A stretch of 64,000 nucleotides of DNA from Acinetobacter sp. WU_MDCI_Axc73 (GCF_025562455.1 NZ_JAHPRO010000001.1:62001-126000); one strand, 5' to 3'; shown: positions 1-8,811, counted from the stretch's first letter. The notes: a model not told the origin generated them from the letters alone. Numbers and translations are program-made.

Positions 1-144
1 GCAACAGGCATTTATGAAATTATTCCTGGCTTTGTTTTAGCAACTATCACCATCGTTGTAGTCAGCCTACTCGGTAAACAGCCAGACCAAGAAGTGACTG
101 ATCGTTTTGAAGAAGCAGATCGCTTGTATCACAGTTCTAAATGA
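1..144 (+). CDS. putP: Sodium/proline symporter PutP, C-terminal end (partial)
   Basis: The open frame enters from the left edge and stops with TGA at 142-144, giving the last 47 residues. It shows one hydrophobic segment (IIPGFVLATITIVVVSLLG) followed by a polar tail rich in acidic residues, as at the end of PutP-type sodium:solute symporters. These inner-membrane carriers import proline together with sodium. The call rests largely on context: the next genes are an Lrp-type regulator and putA, the usual partners of putP. An intrinsic terminator follows at 170-192. The identity as PutP is inferred because only the tail is visible. Confidence 0.7.
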   Translation, partial: ATGIYEIIPGFVLATITIVVVSLLGKQPDQEVTDRFEEADRLYHSSK

Positions 145-169
145 TACTGAAGTAAGAACATCAAAATCT

Positions 170-192
170 GGGGCTTTTAAGCCCCTTTTTTT
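170..192 (+). terminator. Intrinsic terminator after putP
   Basis: GGGGC, a six-base TTTTAA-type loop and GCCCC are followed by seven T. The hairpin overlaps the last codons of the convergent Lrp-type gene, so the two genes share their 3' ends. Confidence 0.8.
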
Positions 193-662
193 ACGCTACG
201 TTTTGGTAATTTGATTTTGGATGTTTCTTTTACCACTTGCATCACAGGATAACTCCGGGTTTCTTTCACGCCAGGAAGTTGCCACAAGATTTCTCCTGCA
301 AATTTTCGATATTCTTCCATATTGGCACTACGAATTTTCATGAGGAAATCAAAACCACCACTGGTCATATGGCATTCCACAATTTCAGGATACTCTGCAA
401 CCGCCTCAATAAACTCATTTAAACCATTAGATGTAGTTTTATCCAACAAGACTTCAACAAATACCAAAAAACTGGCGTTTAGCTTTTCGGGATTAAGTTT
501 CGCCTCGTAACCTACAATAAACTCTTCCTTGGTCAGCTTTTGCACACGAGCCATTACCGCCGTAGCAGAAAGGCTGACTGCTTCGGCCAATTTTATATTA
601 GAAATCTTTCCATCTTCTTGAAGAATATCAAGAATTTTTAAATCTACTCGATCAAGTGACAT
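177..662 (-). CDS. Lrp/AsnC family regulator, probable proline-responsive regulator of putA
   Basis: The 161-residue protein has the Lrp/AsnC layout: an N-terminal winged helix-turn-helix (LDRVDLKILDILQEDGKIS, about residues 3-60, recognition part SLSATAVMARVQKL) and a C-terminal RAM/ligand-binding domain (about 65-145, with GGFDFLMKIR). Such proteins are dimeric or octameric DNA-binding regulators that respond to amino acids. The gene is divergent from putA and convergent with putP. Because this PutA has no DNA-binding domain of its own, the Lrp protein is the likely proline sensor for the put genes, as PutR is in other Proteobacteria; this role is inferred. The start ATG at 662 has only a weak ribosome binding site. 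Confidence 0.88.
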   Translation of the reverse strand: MSLDRVDLKILDILQEDGKISNIKLAEAVSLSATAVMARVQKLTKEEFIVGYEAKLNPEKLNASFLVFVEVLLDKTTSNGLNEFIEAVAEYPEIVECHMTSGGFDFLMKIRSANMEEYRKFAGEILWQLPGVKETRSYPVMQVVKETSKIKLPKRSVKKGA

Positions 663-797
663 AAATTGGTCTCAAAGCATAATATTTCACTAAAAAATAT
701 AAAAATTATAGTGAGTTATTCGGTAATTATTTTGTAATGATAAATTATCTAAACCTCTCTAAGCAATCTACTTTAGAGATTGTCAGTGGAATTTGAC
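663..797. promoter_or_regulatory. Divergent lrp-putA control region with inverted repeat
   Basis: This AT-rich region lies between the divergent regulator and putA. It contains the inverted repeat TCACTA (687-692), 16 A/T bases, TAGTGA (709-714). A further AT-rich stretch with loose Lrp-box character (TAATTATTTTGTAA) lies around 725-740. The dyad is a plausible operator for the neighbouring Lrp-type protein; binding is inferred only. Confidence 0.4.
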
Positions 798-3700
798 ATG
801 AATATGATGGATACCAACCCACACATGGACACAGCAAAAGCTCATTTCGGATATATCACGGAATTTAAACAAAAAAGTGAACTGGAAGAGCAGATCAATA
901 CGGCATGGCGTCGTCCAGAGCCTGAAGCTGTAGAAACCTTACTTCAAGCAACCTCGATTTCAGATGAATTGAATCATCAGATTCATGAACTGGCTTTTGA
1001 CCTTGCAAATGCGTTACGTGAACGCAAAACATCAACGGGTAAAGCGGGTATCGTCCAAGGTTTATTGCAAGAATTTTCACTTTCTTCTCAAGAAGGCATT
1101 GCCTTGATGTGTCTTGCAGAAGCACTACTGCGTATTCCTGATGCAGCAACTCGTGATCTACTTATTCGAGACAAAATTAATCAAGGTAATTGGAAAGATC
1201 ATGTCGGTCAAAGTAGCCTGATGTTTGTTAATGCCGCAGCTTGGGGGCTGATGTTAACTGGCAAACTGATGGAAACACCAAAACATGGAAGTTTATCTGG
1301 TTTATTAACATCTATTTTAGCTCGTAGTGGTCGTGGTGTCATTCGTAAAGCAGTCGACGTTGCCATGCGTATGATGGGCGAACAGTTTGTGACTGGAGAA
1401 ACGATCAAAGAAGCATTGAACAATGCCAAATCACGTGAAGATAAAGGCTTTCGTTATTCATACGATATGCTAGGCGAAGCTGCACTGACTGAACAGGATG
1501 CCGAGCGTTATTTTCACGATTATACACAAGCGATTCATGCCATTGGTCAAGCATCCAATGGTAAAGGTGTCTATGATGGGCCAGGAATTTCTATCAAATT
1601 ATCGGCTTTACACCCACGTTATCAACGCTCACAAATTGCCCGTGTCCATGATGAACTTTATGGCAAAGTGTTGGAGCTGGCTTTGCTCGCCAAACACTAT
1701 GATATTGGTTTAAACATTGATGCAGAAGAAGCAGACCGTCTGGAAATCTCACTTGAACTGTTAGAAAGACTATGTTTTGAGCCTCAACTTGCCGCCTGGA
1801 AAGGCATTGGCTTTGTGATTCAGGCTTATCAGAAACGTTGTTTTTATGTCGTTGATTATGTGGTTGATCTGGCGAAGCGTAGCCAAAAACGCTTGATGAT
1901 TCGTCTGGTCAAAGGTGCATATTGGGACAGCGAAATCAAAAAAGCGCAAATTGATGGTATGGATGACTATCCTGTTTTTACACGTAAAGTCTATACCGAT
2001 TTATCTTATATCGCCTGCGCTAAAAAACTACTTGCCGCACCAGAACAGATTTACCCACAATTTGCGACACATAATGCACAATCACTTGCCACCATTTATC
2101 ATTTGGCCGATCCAAGCAAATACTATGCAGGTCAATATGAATTTCAATGCCTACATGGGATGGGGGAACCCTTGTATGAACAAGTGGTTGGTTCACGCGA
2201 TGATCACAAGCTTGGTGTGCCCTGCCGTATTTACGCACCTGTCGGTAACCATGAAACATTGCTGGCTTATCTGGTACGCCGTTTACTGGAAAATGGCGCC
2301 AATACCTCATTCGTCAACCGCATTGCCGACCAGCAGCTAAGAATTGAAGATCTCATCCAATCACCATTTAAAGAAATTCAATCTATTGCAGCACGTGAGG
2401 GGCAAGTTGGACTCAAACATCCAGCGATTCCGTTACCTCTAGATTTGTATGGAACATTACGTCCGAACTCAAAAGGTTTTGATCTCGCCAATGATGCGAC
2501 ACTTGCTCAATTAAATGAAATTGCACAGCAGCTTGAAAATACCATATGGGAAAGTAAAGCGTTACTGGGACATACGACAGAGCAAGTTGAAGTTAGGCCT
2601 CAAGCTATTTTAAACCCAGCCATCAATACCGATATTGTGGGTTATGTTCAAGAAGCCACACTTGAACAGGTCGAAGTTGCATTAAATGCATCGATTTTAG
2701 CAGAACAAAATTGGGCAAATACTGCAAAAAATCAACGTGCAGCAGCATTAAAGTGTGCAGCCGATTTAATGGAATCACACATGCAACAATTGATGGTTTT
2801 ACTGTGCCGTGAAGCAGGTAAAACCTATGCCAATGCGATTGCAGAAGTCCGTGAAGCGGTTGACTTCCTACGTTATTATGCGACACAAGTGGAAAGCCTA
2901 AATGCGACGACACACATCCAACCTTTAGGTACAGTGTTATGTATTAGTCCTTGGAACTTCCCTCTCGCGATTTTTACAGGACAAATCGCAGCAGCGTTGG
3001 TTGCAGGAAACTGTGTGATTGCCAAACCCGCAGAACAAACACCACTCATTGCGGCGCAAGCAGTAGAGATTTTACATCAAGCTGGCATCCCTAAAGATGT
3101 CCTACAACTATTGCCTGGGCGTGGCGAAAGCATTGGTGCAAAACTCAGCAGTGATGATCGTATTCAGGGCATCATGTTTACAGGTTCAACCGAAGTTGCC
3201 AAGATTTTACAAAAAAAGGTTGCTAAACGTCTTTCAGTTGCTGGTCAACCAATTCCACTGATTGCTGAAACGGGCGGCCAAAATGCCATGATTGTAGATT
3301 CGTCCGCCTTAACTGAACAAGTTGTGATGGATGTGGTGAACTCGGCTTTTGATAGCGCAGGTCAGCGTTGCTCGGCTCTTCGTATTTTATGTGTACAAGA
3401 GGATAATGCCAAAACGTTGATCACAATGCTCAAAGGTGCAATGCAACAATTAATTATGGGCAATCCATTTATCTTAAAAACAGATATCGGCCCTGTGATT
3501 GATGCTGAAGCAAAACAAACCATTGATAGACATATCCAAAAAATGCGTGACAAAGGTTATTCTGTCCATCAGCTTGTTTTTAACCATGATGCGACGAGTC
3601 AGGCAGAATTTGATCAAGGAACTTTTGTTGCTCCAACCCTGATTGAACTGCCAAATCTGGATGATCTAGAGCGTGAAGTGTTTGGACCAGTGTTGCATGT

Positions 3701-4568
3701 GATTACCTATAAACACGGCGAAGTGCAACAATTGCTTGAACGCATTAATGCGAAAGGTTATGGCCTAACGATGGGCTTGCATACCCGTATCGATGAAACG
3801 ATTAATACCGTAATACAGTATGCTGAAGTCGGTAACCTTTATATTAACCGTAATATTGTCGGTGCTGTCGTTGGTGTACAACCCTTTGGTGGTGAAGGTT
3901 TATCAGGTACAGGGCCTAAAGCAGGTGGTCCACTTTATCTATACCGTTTAATGCAGAGTTGCTCAGAAAAAAGCTTACAGCTTCCTTTTGGCGTCAAAGC
4001 TGAGAAAATGTCTGAACCCTTACCACAGTTAGCGTTATTCCGTGAATTTTTTGCTTGGGTTAAACAGCAATACCCAGAACAGAAGTCTCCTAACGTCGCT
4101 CCGATGAATGTTGGTCATGCTTTTGACTTGCAAGGTCCAACGGGAGAAACCAATCGTTATATGCTATTGCCTCGTAAACGTGTATTGGCACTTGCAAAGC
4201 ATGAATTGGATCTTATTCATCAAATCATGGCAATTTTTGCTGTGAACAGTGAAGTTGCTTTACTTGAAGGTCATCCATTCTTACAAAAGTTTGGACAACA
4301 ATTGCCACAAACCGTTCGTCAAGCCATCATTGAAGTTGCTCATGTTGAACATGCAGATTTTGATGCGATACTGCATCATGGTTCACGTGAAGAGTTGCAA
4401 TTATTACAGACACAAATTGCCAATCGTAAAGGTGCAATTGTAGGCATTACCCATATGGAAAATGCTGAACAAACTATTCCGCTTGAACGTTTGGTGATTG
4501 AACATGCCATAAGTGTCAATACTGCAGCGGCTGGTGGTAATGCAAGTTTGATGACCATGGCAGAATAA
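798..4568 (+). CDS. putA: Bifunctional proline dehydrogenase / P5C dehydrogenase PutA
   Basis: PutA oxidises proline to pyrroline-5-carboxylate with FAD, then glutamate semialdehyde to glutamate with NAD+. From ATG 798 it has 1256 residues. The proline dehydrogenase domain (about 190-520) shows GPGISIKLSALHPRY, RLMIRLVKGAYWD and RRLLENGAN. The aldehyde dehydrogenase domain (about 600-1050) shows ISPWNFPLAIFTGQ, ETGGQNAMIVD and the catalytic cysteine in SAGQRCSALR. The C-terminal tail (about 1060-1256) resembles a PutA C-terminal region. Unlike the 1320-residue E. coli protein it lacks the ribbon-helix-helix domain. In-frame starts exist at TTG 780, GTG 786, ATG 798 and ATG 804; 798 was chosen because GGAA lies six bases upstream. 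Confidence 0.96.
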   Translation: MNMMDTNPHMDTAKAHFGYITEFKQKSELEEQINTAWRRPEPEAVETLLQATSISDELNHQIHELAFDLANALRERKTSTGKAGIVQGLLQEFSLSSQEGIALMCLAEALLRIPDAATRDLLIRDKINQGNWKDHVGQSSLMFVNAAAWGLMLTGKLMETPKHGSLSGLLTSILARSGRGVIRKAVDVAMRMMGEQFVTGETIKEALNNAKSREDKGFRYSYDMLGEAALTEQDAERYFHDYTQAIHAIGQASNGKGVYDGPGISIKLSALHPRYQRSQIARVHDELYGKVLELALLAKHYDIGLNIDAEEADRLEISLELLERLCFEPQLAAWKGIGFVIQAYQKRCFYVVDYVVDLAKRSQKRLMIRLVKGAYWDSEIKKAQIDGMDDYPVFTRKVYTDLSYIACAKKLLAAPEQIYPQFATHNAQSLATIYHLADPSKYYAGQYEFQCLHGMGEPLYEQVVGSRDDHKLGVPCRIYAPVGNHETLLAYLVRRLLENGANTSFVNRIADQQLRIEDLIQSPFKEIQSIAAREGQVGLKHPAIPLPLDLYGTLRPNSKGFDLANDATLAQLNEIAQQLENTIWESKALLGHTTEQVEVRPQAILNPAINTDIVGYVQEATLEQVEVALNASILAEQNWANTAKNQRAAALKCAADLMESHMQQLMVLLCREAGKTYANAIAEVREAVDFLRYYATQVESLNATTHIQPLGTVLCISPWNFPLAIFTGQIAAALVAGNCVIAKPAEQTPLIAAQAVEILHQAGIPKDVLQLLPGRGESIGAKLSSDDRIQGIMFTGSTEVAKILQKKVAKRLSVAGQPIPLIAETGGQNAMIVDSSALTEQVVMDVVNSAFDSAGQRCSALRILCVQEDNAKTLITMLKGAMQQLIMGNPFILKTDIGPVIDAEAKQTIDRHIQKMRDKGYSVHQLVFNHDATSQAEFDQGTFVAPTLIELPNLDDLEREVFGPVLHVITYKHGEVQQLLERINAKGYGLTMGLHTRIDETINTVIQYAEVGNLYINRNIVGAVVGVQPFGGEGLSGTGPKAGGPLYLYRLMQSCSEKSLQLPFGVKAEKMSEPLPQLALFREFFAWVKQQYPEQKSPNVAPMNVGHAFDLQGPTGETNRYMLLPRKRVLALAKHELDLIHQIMAIFAVNSEVALLEGHPFLQKFGQQLPQTVRQAIIEVAHVEHADFDAILHHGSREELQLLQTQIANRKGAIVGITHMENAEQTIPLERLVIEHAISVNTAAAGGNASLMTMAE

Positions 4569-4615
4569 ATTTATCCAAATCAGCTTAAGCTGTAAAATTG
4601 AACTCAATAACAATG

Positions 4616-4647
4616 CCCTAAATGCTTAACATTTGGGGTATTTTTTT
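4616..4647 (+). terminator. Intrinsic terminator after putA
   Basis: A 9-bp stem with one G-U pair (CCCTAAATG / CATTTGGGG), a five-base loop, then TA and seven T. Confidence 0.75.
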
Positions 4648-4745
4648 AAAAGCTTTTATAAATGGTAGAAAAAATGTTTTCTCCCTGCTCTTGTTTTTTT
4701 TTGCTACTATTTGCGCCTTGATTGAACTTGTTATCTTTCCTATTT

Positions 4746-5831
4746 ATGTCTCAAACTTATCAGCAGCAGCTCCAAACTAAAATTGAACGAATCACACAGC
4801 AATTTGCAGAATTCAATCCACCAGCACTCGAGATATTTGAATCTCCCGAAAAACATTTCCGCATGCGCGCTGAATTTCGAATCTGGCATACAGATCATGA
4901 TTTGTTCTATGCCATGTTTGAACGTGCTGAAGAGGGTAAACAAAAAGAAGTTGTCCGTGTTGATGAGTTTCCTATCGCGGATAAAAGCATTAATCAACTG
5001 ATGCCAACATTACTACAAGAATTAAAAGCCAATCCTGTTTTATCACACCGAATTTTTGAAGCGGACTTTTTAGCAACACTGAGTGGCGAGATGTTGGTGA
5101 CCTTAATCTATCACCGTAAATTAGACTTAGAATGGGAAACTGCCGCCAAAGCCCTTGCTGACAAGCTAAATATTAAAATTATGGGTAGAAGCCGTGGTCA
5201 AAAAGTTATCATCGGCGATGACTATGTCGTTGAACAACTCAATGTTCATGGGCGTATATTCAAATATAAACAAATTGAAAGCAGTTTTACGCAACCAAAT
5301 GCACAAGTTTGTCAAAAAATGCTCACATGGGCGTGTGACGTCATCCAAGGTTCAAATCTGGATTTAGTCGAACTGTACTGTGGTAATGGGAACTTCACTT
5401 TACCATTGTCATTGCAGTTCCGTCGCGTGTTGGCAACTGAACTAGCAAAAAGTTCGGTTTATGCAGCGCAGTGGAATATTGAGCAAAACCAGATTGATAA
5501 CATTCAAATTGCACGACTCTCTGCCGAAGAGTTTACTCAAGCCTATCAGGGCGAACGTGAATTTAGACGTTTACAAGAAGCGAATATCGATATTCAAAGC
5601 TACGAGTTTGATACTATTTTTGTTGACCCCCCACGTGCGGGAATCGATGATGAAACTTTAAAGCTGTTAAAAGGTTTTAAACGTATTCTTTATATCTCTT
5701 GTAACCCTGATACTTTATATCACAACCTAAAAACTTTAAGTCAAACACATCGTATTGCTCGTTTTGCAATGTTCGATCAGTTTCCATTTACCCATCACGT
5801 TGAATCTGGTGTTTTACTTGAATTAATCTAA
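4746..5831 (+). CDS. trmA: tRNA (uracil-5-)-methyltransferase TrmA
   Basis: TrmA makes m5U54 in the T-loop of tRNAs using S-adenosylmethionine. From ATG 4746 (MSQTYQQQ) the protein has 361 residues, the family's usual size. Visible features are the SAM-binding segment [15 protein letters not shown] (about 205-219), the DPPRAG motif with its flanking acidic residues, and ISCNP, which carries the catalytic cysteine that attacks the uracil ring. The C-terminal ...[14 protein letters not shown] contains the conserved general-base glutamate region. A longer frame back to a TTG at 4722 exists, but that extension has no ribosome binding site. The gene is monocistronic and followed by a strong terminator. 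Confidence 0.95.
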   Translation: MSQTYQQQLQTKIERITQQFAEFNPPALEIFESPEKHFRMRAEFRIWHTDHDLFYAMFERAEEGKQKEVVRVDEFPIADKSINQLMPTLLQELKANPVLSHRIFEADFLATLSGEMLVTLIYHRKLDLEWETAAKALADKLNIKIMGRSRGQKVIIGDDYVVEQLNVHGRIFKYKQIESSFTQPNAQVCQKMLTWACDVIQGSNLDLVELYCGNGNFTLPLSLQFRRVLATELAKSSVYAAQWNIEQNQIDNIQIARLSAEEFTQAYQGEREFRRLQEANIDIQSYEFDTIFVDPPRAGIDDETLKLLKGFKRILYISCNPDTLYHNLKTLSQTHRIARFAMFDQFPFTHHVESGVLLELI

Positions 5832-5859
5832 ACAAATTATTTCAATGTAAAGACTAAGT

Positions 5860-5890
5860 AATAGGTTACAAACGTAACCTATTATTTTTT
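5860..5890 (+). terminator. Intrinsic terminator after trmA
   Basis: Perfect 10-bp stem AATAGGTTAC / GTAACCTATT with loop AAAC, followed by a T-rich tail. Confidence 0.8.
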
Positions 5891-6082
5891 ATAATAATTT
5901 AACTGATAAAATATGATAAAAATCAAAGATCAAGCCCCTAATTCTGTCATAATATCGTTAAATCTGAGTGTTATCATCGGAAAATTTAGAGTTCATTTGT
6001 TGCTTTTATCACTTTAGCTGACTTGTATTTTATTTTATTTTGGCTATATTTCGAGCTATGTTAAGTTGAATATGAAGGCTCT

Positions 6083-6310
6083 ATGAGTTTTTGGCAAAAG
6101 CTGTTCTCAGCAGATGAGATCAACAACGAGCATAAGAACCAAATTGCTTGTGTTGAAAATGATTACTCTTGTAAAACAAATGAGCAGTTGGTCTCTGCGT
6201 TAGCAAAAGCAACTGATGAAGATACAATTAAAGGTATTAAAAAAGTACTGGTATCTCGAGGTTATAGCCGCAAAGAGTTGAATGAAATTAATCATCATCC
6301 TGTACAGTAA
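6083..6310 (+). CDS. Small conserved-looking cytoplasmic protein of unknown function
   Basis: The 75-residue protein (starts MSFWQKLFSADE) is soluble and has no signal peptide or membrane segment. It has two cysteines (IACVENDYSC) and an alpha-helical C-terminal half (NEQLVSALAKATDEDTIKG, then KKVLVSRGYSRKELNEI). The last part resembles a short helical domain in which a substrate or partner helix could pack, but no family was recognised. Codon use is like the neighbours, it has an upstream AAGG-like element and its own terminator, which together support it as a real gene. Confidence 0.7.
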   Translation: MSFWQKLFSADEINNEHKNQIACVENDYSCKTNEQLVSALAKATDEDTIKGIKKVLVSRGYSRKELNEINHHPVQ

Positions 6311-6314
6311 AATT

Positions 6315-6345
6315 AAACCGCCAATTCAAATATGGCGGTTTTTTA
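6315..6345. terminator. Terminator between convergent genes
   Basis: Nine-base-pair stem AAACCGCCA / TGGCGGTTT with a nine-base loop and a T tail on the plus strand. The minus-strand tail (AATTTTAC) is weaker, so use in both directions is possible. Confidence 0.75.
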
Positions 6346-7104
6346 TTGATGACACTCGTTCGAATGAATTAAAGCGAGCATCGGTCCTAAATTATAACGC
6401 TGATCCTGTCGACCAATGGCAGGAAAATATAAACTGGATATCGATCCATCCAAATACAGCGCATCATTAATATTCAGTTGATCTTTAAAAAAATCAGCAA
6501 ACTGATAAAAATTCACCCGATTACGCGTGATCACAAAGTAAAGTGAATGATCTTTAATTCCAACACCATTTCGAATTTTTAAAGAACTTGAGTCTGGCGT
6601 AAATTTTGGATTAATTTTCCCCTTTATGAGCAGCATTGGCCCAGACTGAGTGGCATAACTTGCTTTAAAATTACTCTTTTGGAAATCCTGTGTTGTTGTA
6701 ATCAGTGCTTGCTGGGTGTTCCAAGCCAACACACCGTTAGGCTGTATAAAAAAATTGCCCCACCCCTCGTCCAGATTCAGTGCCTGTTTTTGCTGACCAT
6801 TTTCAATATAAAGCCCGACTGGCATATAGTTTGGATGATACATACCTGCATTCATTGCAAAATCCAGTGTTTCACACGGCTGCAATTGTTGTTGAATATT
6901 CTTAAATTTCAATAATGGCAACTGTTCTCGCTGATCATCTAGAAATAATCTCAGTTTGCTTAAGTCATGAATTTGAAATACATCCGCATCTACGCCTTGT
7001 GCCGTTTGCACATGTTGATAGCTTAAATCTTCATTTGCATATGCTAAATGAGCCGATCCAATCGATAATAGTGAGAGAACCAACCACTTTTTTAAAATTC
7101 TCAT
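6343..7104 (-). CDS. Exported phosphodiester glycosidase-like (NAGPA domain) protein
   Basis: From ATG 7104 the protein has 253 residues. Residues 1-24 form a signal peptide (MRILKKWLVLSL...AYA) so it is probably periplasmic. The rest resembles the NAGPA/DUF2233 fold: the motifs DFAMNAGMYHPNYMPVGLYI, then NFFIQPNGVLAW, SGPMLLIKGKIN and the C-terminal LYLDGSISSLYFP with its conserved DGS. In animals the family uncovers N-acetylglucosamine phosphodiesters; bacterial members are linked to exopolysaccharide or sporulation, and the bacterial substrate is unknown. A TTG one codon upstream is a less likely start. The gene stands alone between convergent and divergent neighbours. Confidence 0.8.
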   Translation of the reverse strand: MRILKKWLVLSLLSIGSAHLAYANEDLSYQHVQTAQGVDADVFQIHDLSKLRLFLDDQREQLPLLKFKNIQQQLQPCETLDFAMNAGMYHPNYMPVGLYIENGQQKQALNLDEGWGNFFIQPNGVLAWNTQQALITTTQDFQKSNFKASYATQSGPMLLIKGKINPKFTPDSSSLKIRNGVGIKDHSLYFVITRNRVNFYQFADFFKDQLNINDALYLDGSISSLYFPAIGRQDQRYNLGPMLALIHSNECHQ

Positions 7105-7268
7105 CAATTTAGACGTTTCTGCTTATTTATTTGTTCTTTTATGATGTCAGATTTTACCCTGCAATGCACTTTAGAGATGTTATTGCCATTCTTAGAACAA
7201 ATTTCTACAAGATTGGTTATAATGAACTCTGTATCCTCGCAGTACAGTTGCTTACGTTATTGGATCTG

Positions 7269-7805
7269 ATGAATATGCAGCATTCAAGTAAAAATTTTCC
7301 TATCGGTGCCCATCTGATTGTGAAACATCTAGGTTATAGCCACCACGGAATTTACGCAGGTCGTGGACGTGTCATCCATTATTCAGGATTAGCCCATCTT
7401 TTTAAGAAGCAGCCCATTGAAATCACCACGCTCGAACAGTTTTCTCACGGCAAAAAAATTCATATTCGTTATTATCATCATCCAAAATATAAAGGACGTG
7501 TCGTAGTACGGCGTATGCGTTCGCGTATGCACGAAAATTATTATCATCTCATTATCAATAATTGTGAACATCTTTGTAGTTGGGCGATTACGGGGATTGA
7601 AAGCAGTCCCCAAGTGGTCAAAATGATGAATCGACTCACAACATTGGGCTATATCAGTTCAATCATGAGTTATATGAATAGTTTTTATCTGACCATTGCA
7701 ACAACCTGTTTTGCGCTCGTGCTTTACATCAAAAAAAAATTACGCGATAAAGCCAAAATGAAAATGCCTACTTATCTATTTTATAAACAAGATCATAAAG
7801 AATAA
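7269..7805 (+). CDS. LRAT-domain (NlpC/P60 superfamily) protein with C-terminal membrane anchor
   Basis: From ATG 7269 the protein has 178 residues. It shows the three catalytic elements of the LRAT/H-Rev107 group: the histidine in SHHGIYAGRGRVIH, a second histidine in VIHYSG, and the cysteine in NNCEHLC (about residues 40-100). In eukaryotes this permuted papain-like fold acts as a lipid acyltransferase or phospholipase. After the catalytic domain come an apolar segment (FYLTIATTCFALVLYI) and a Lys-rich tail, so it is probably tail-anchored with the domain in the cytoplasm. The open frame extends back to 7131, but that part is unlike the family. The substrate is unknown. Confidence 0.8.
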   Translation: MNMQHSSKNFPIGAHLIVKHLGYSHHGIYAGRGRVIHYSGLAHLFKKQPIEITTLEQFSHGKKIHIRYYHHPKYKGRVVVRRMRSRMHENYYHLIINNCEHLCSWAITGIESSPQVVKMMNRLTTLGYISSIMSYMNSFYLTIATTCFALVLYIKKKLRDKAKMKMPTYLFYKQDHKE

Positions 7806-7821
7806 ATGATCAATACTCACA

Positions 7822-8592
7822 CTATGTCTTGATCATCATGGTTGACATTCGAGCGATACCATAAAAAATCAATTGAACCAAAATCGCCATAAAAACACCT
7901 ACTGCAATCACTTGCCAAAAATTGAAAGATCCCCAACCAGCAGCTAAAACAATCAAGAAGACTGTTAACGAATATAAACCCCTCACTGTTCCATGATAGA
8001 GCACGGTAACGGCCTCACTTCCTTGCATGATATGCGTAAAAATAGCCATGACAGAACCAATAATAGGAAATACCGAAAGTAATCCACTCCATTGGCTACT
8101 AAGAACATACGCCAAGGCGGTCACCGCTAGGGTAAATAGACCACCAGCCAACATTCTTAAAGGTAAATCATTAAATTGGCGGGCAGGTACAACAATGGTC
8201 ATTAATGTGGGTAAAAGAAATGGAGTCAGCATTAACCCCAATATTGCCACTAAACTCACTACATAGAGATTCTGTGGTAAAAAAGTCAGTAGAGTCGCTG
8301 TGAATACCCATACGGCGCCCCCCCCCAGAAACGAGACACTCCAGTGAAAAGATCGACTCAACCAGCAATATGCAATACCAAAACTTAGTAGAGATACGAC
8401 TCCTGAAATTCCTGCTATGGCAGCTTGCACCCCAAATATAATCCCTTGATCAAATGCCATCAGCACTACGATGGGCCCCGCAACGACAGGCATTCCACTC
8501 AGAATACCAGCGACTTTGGTTCCCCAGCGCCGACCTGCTAGGCTCACCAAAAGAATAAAAAAAGGAACTATTAGTAATTTCGCAATAAACAT
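7822..8592 (-). CDS. Polytopic inner-membrane protein of unknown function
   Basis: The 256-residue protein is almost wholly hydrophobic, with about seven or eight membrane segments in repeated form (LLIVPFFILLVSLAG, IVVLMAFDQGIIFGV, VVSLLSFGIAYCWLS and further on). Conserved-looking features are GRRWGTKVAGILSGMPVVAG near the N terminus and the glycine-rich FPIIGSVMAIFTHIMQG. The first motif suggests a small transport or permease-like protein, but no substrate can be assigned. The N terminus is directly at the first membrane span, which supports ATG 8592. A strong terminator hairpin lies immediately upstream (8602-8628), which is unusual and suggests attenuation. Confidence 0.75.
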   Translation of the reverse strand: MFIAKLLIVPFFILLVSLAGRRWGTKVAGILSGMPVVAGPIVVLMAFDQGIIFGVQAAIAGISGVVSLLSFGIAYCWLSRSFHWSVSFLGGGAVWVFTATLLTFLPQNLYVVSLVAILGLMLTPFLLPTLMTIVVPARQFNDLPLRMLAGGLFTLAVTALAYVLSSQWSGLLSVFPIIGSVMAIFTHIMQGSEAVTVLYHGTVRGLYSLTVFLIVLAAGWGSFNFWQVIAVGVFMAILVQLIFYGIARMSTMMIKT

Positions 8593-8601
8593 TTGATAAC
8601 C

Positions 8602-8628
8602 ATAAAAAAGCCTCTACATGTAGAGGCT
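8602..8628 (-). terminator. Terminator hairpin directly upstream of membrane-protein gene
   Basis: Perfect 8-bp stem AGCCTCTA / TAGAGGCT with loop CATG, then TTTTTT on the minus strand. It ends about ten bases before the ATG at 8592, leaving no space for a promoter after it. It may end upstream transcripts or act as an attenuator of the membrane-protein gene. Confidence 0.7.
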
Positions 8629-8701
8629 GGATTGAACTGCGTGAGATCATTTTTAACCATGCGACACAGCAGCATATAAGAGATAACATAACGACAATAA
8701 G

Positions 8702-8810
8702 AAAAATAAAGCGTTGCTTGTATTTCTCTGCGAGGCCTTGCGAAAAAATAAAGCGTTGTTTGTATTTCTCTGCGAGGCCTTACGAAAAAATAAAGCGTTG
8801 CTTTATTTTT
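8702..8810. repeat. 42-bp tandem repeat downstream of glnS
   Basis: The unit AAAAATAAAGCGTTGCTTGT... followed by TCTCTGCGAGGCCTTGCG occurs at 8702-8742, 8743-8784 and, truncated, at 8785-8810. The spacing between matching GCG triplets is exactly 42 bases. The two full copies differ at only a few positions. The last partial copy runs into the stop codon of glnS and forms its terminator, so the repeats look like duplications of the terminator region. Confidence 0.85.
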
Positions 8811-8811
8811 T
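8785..8811 (-). terminator. Intrinsic terminator of glnS
   Basis: Perfect 12-bp stem AAAAAATAAAGC / GCTTTATTTTTT with a three-base loop. It overlaps the glnS stop codon at 8803 and is the third copy of the 42-bp repeat. Confidence 0.7.

Noticed and set aside
8450-8689. 79-codon minus-strand frame starting MLSLICCCV
   Set aside because: It runs through the terminator hairpin and then out of frame through the membrane-protein gene; its codon use and residues are not protein-like.
8630-8690. tRNA-like GCAGTTCAATCC on the minus strand
   Set aside because: Resembles a T-loop (TTCAATC) but has no T-arm stem, no acceptor stem and no anticodon arm around it.
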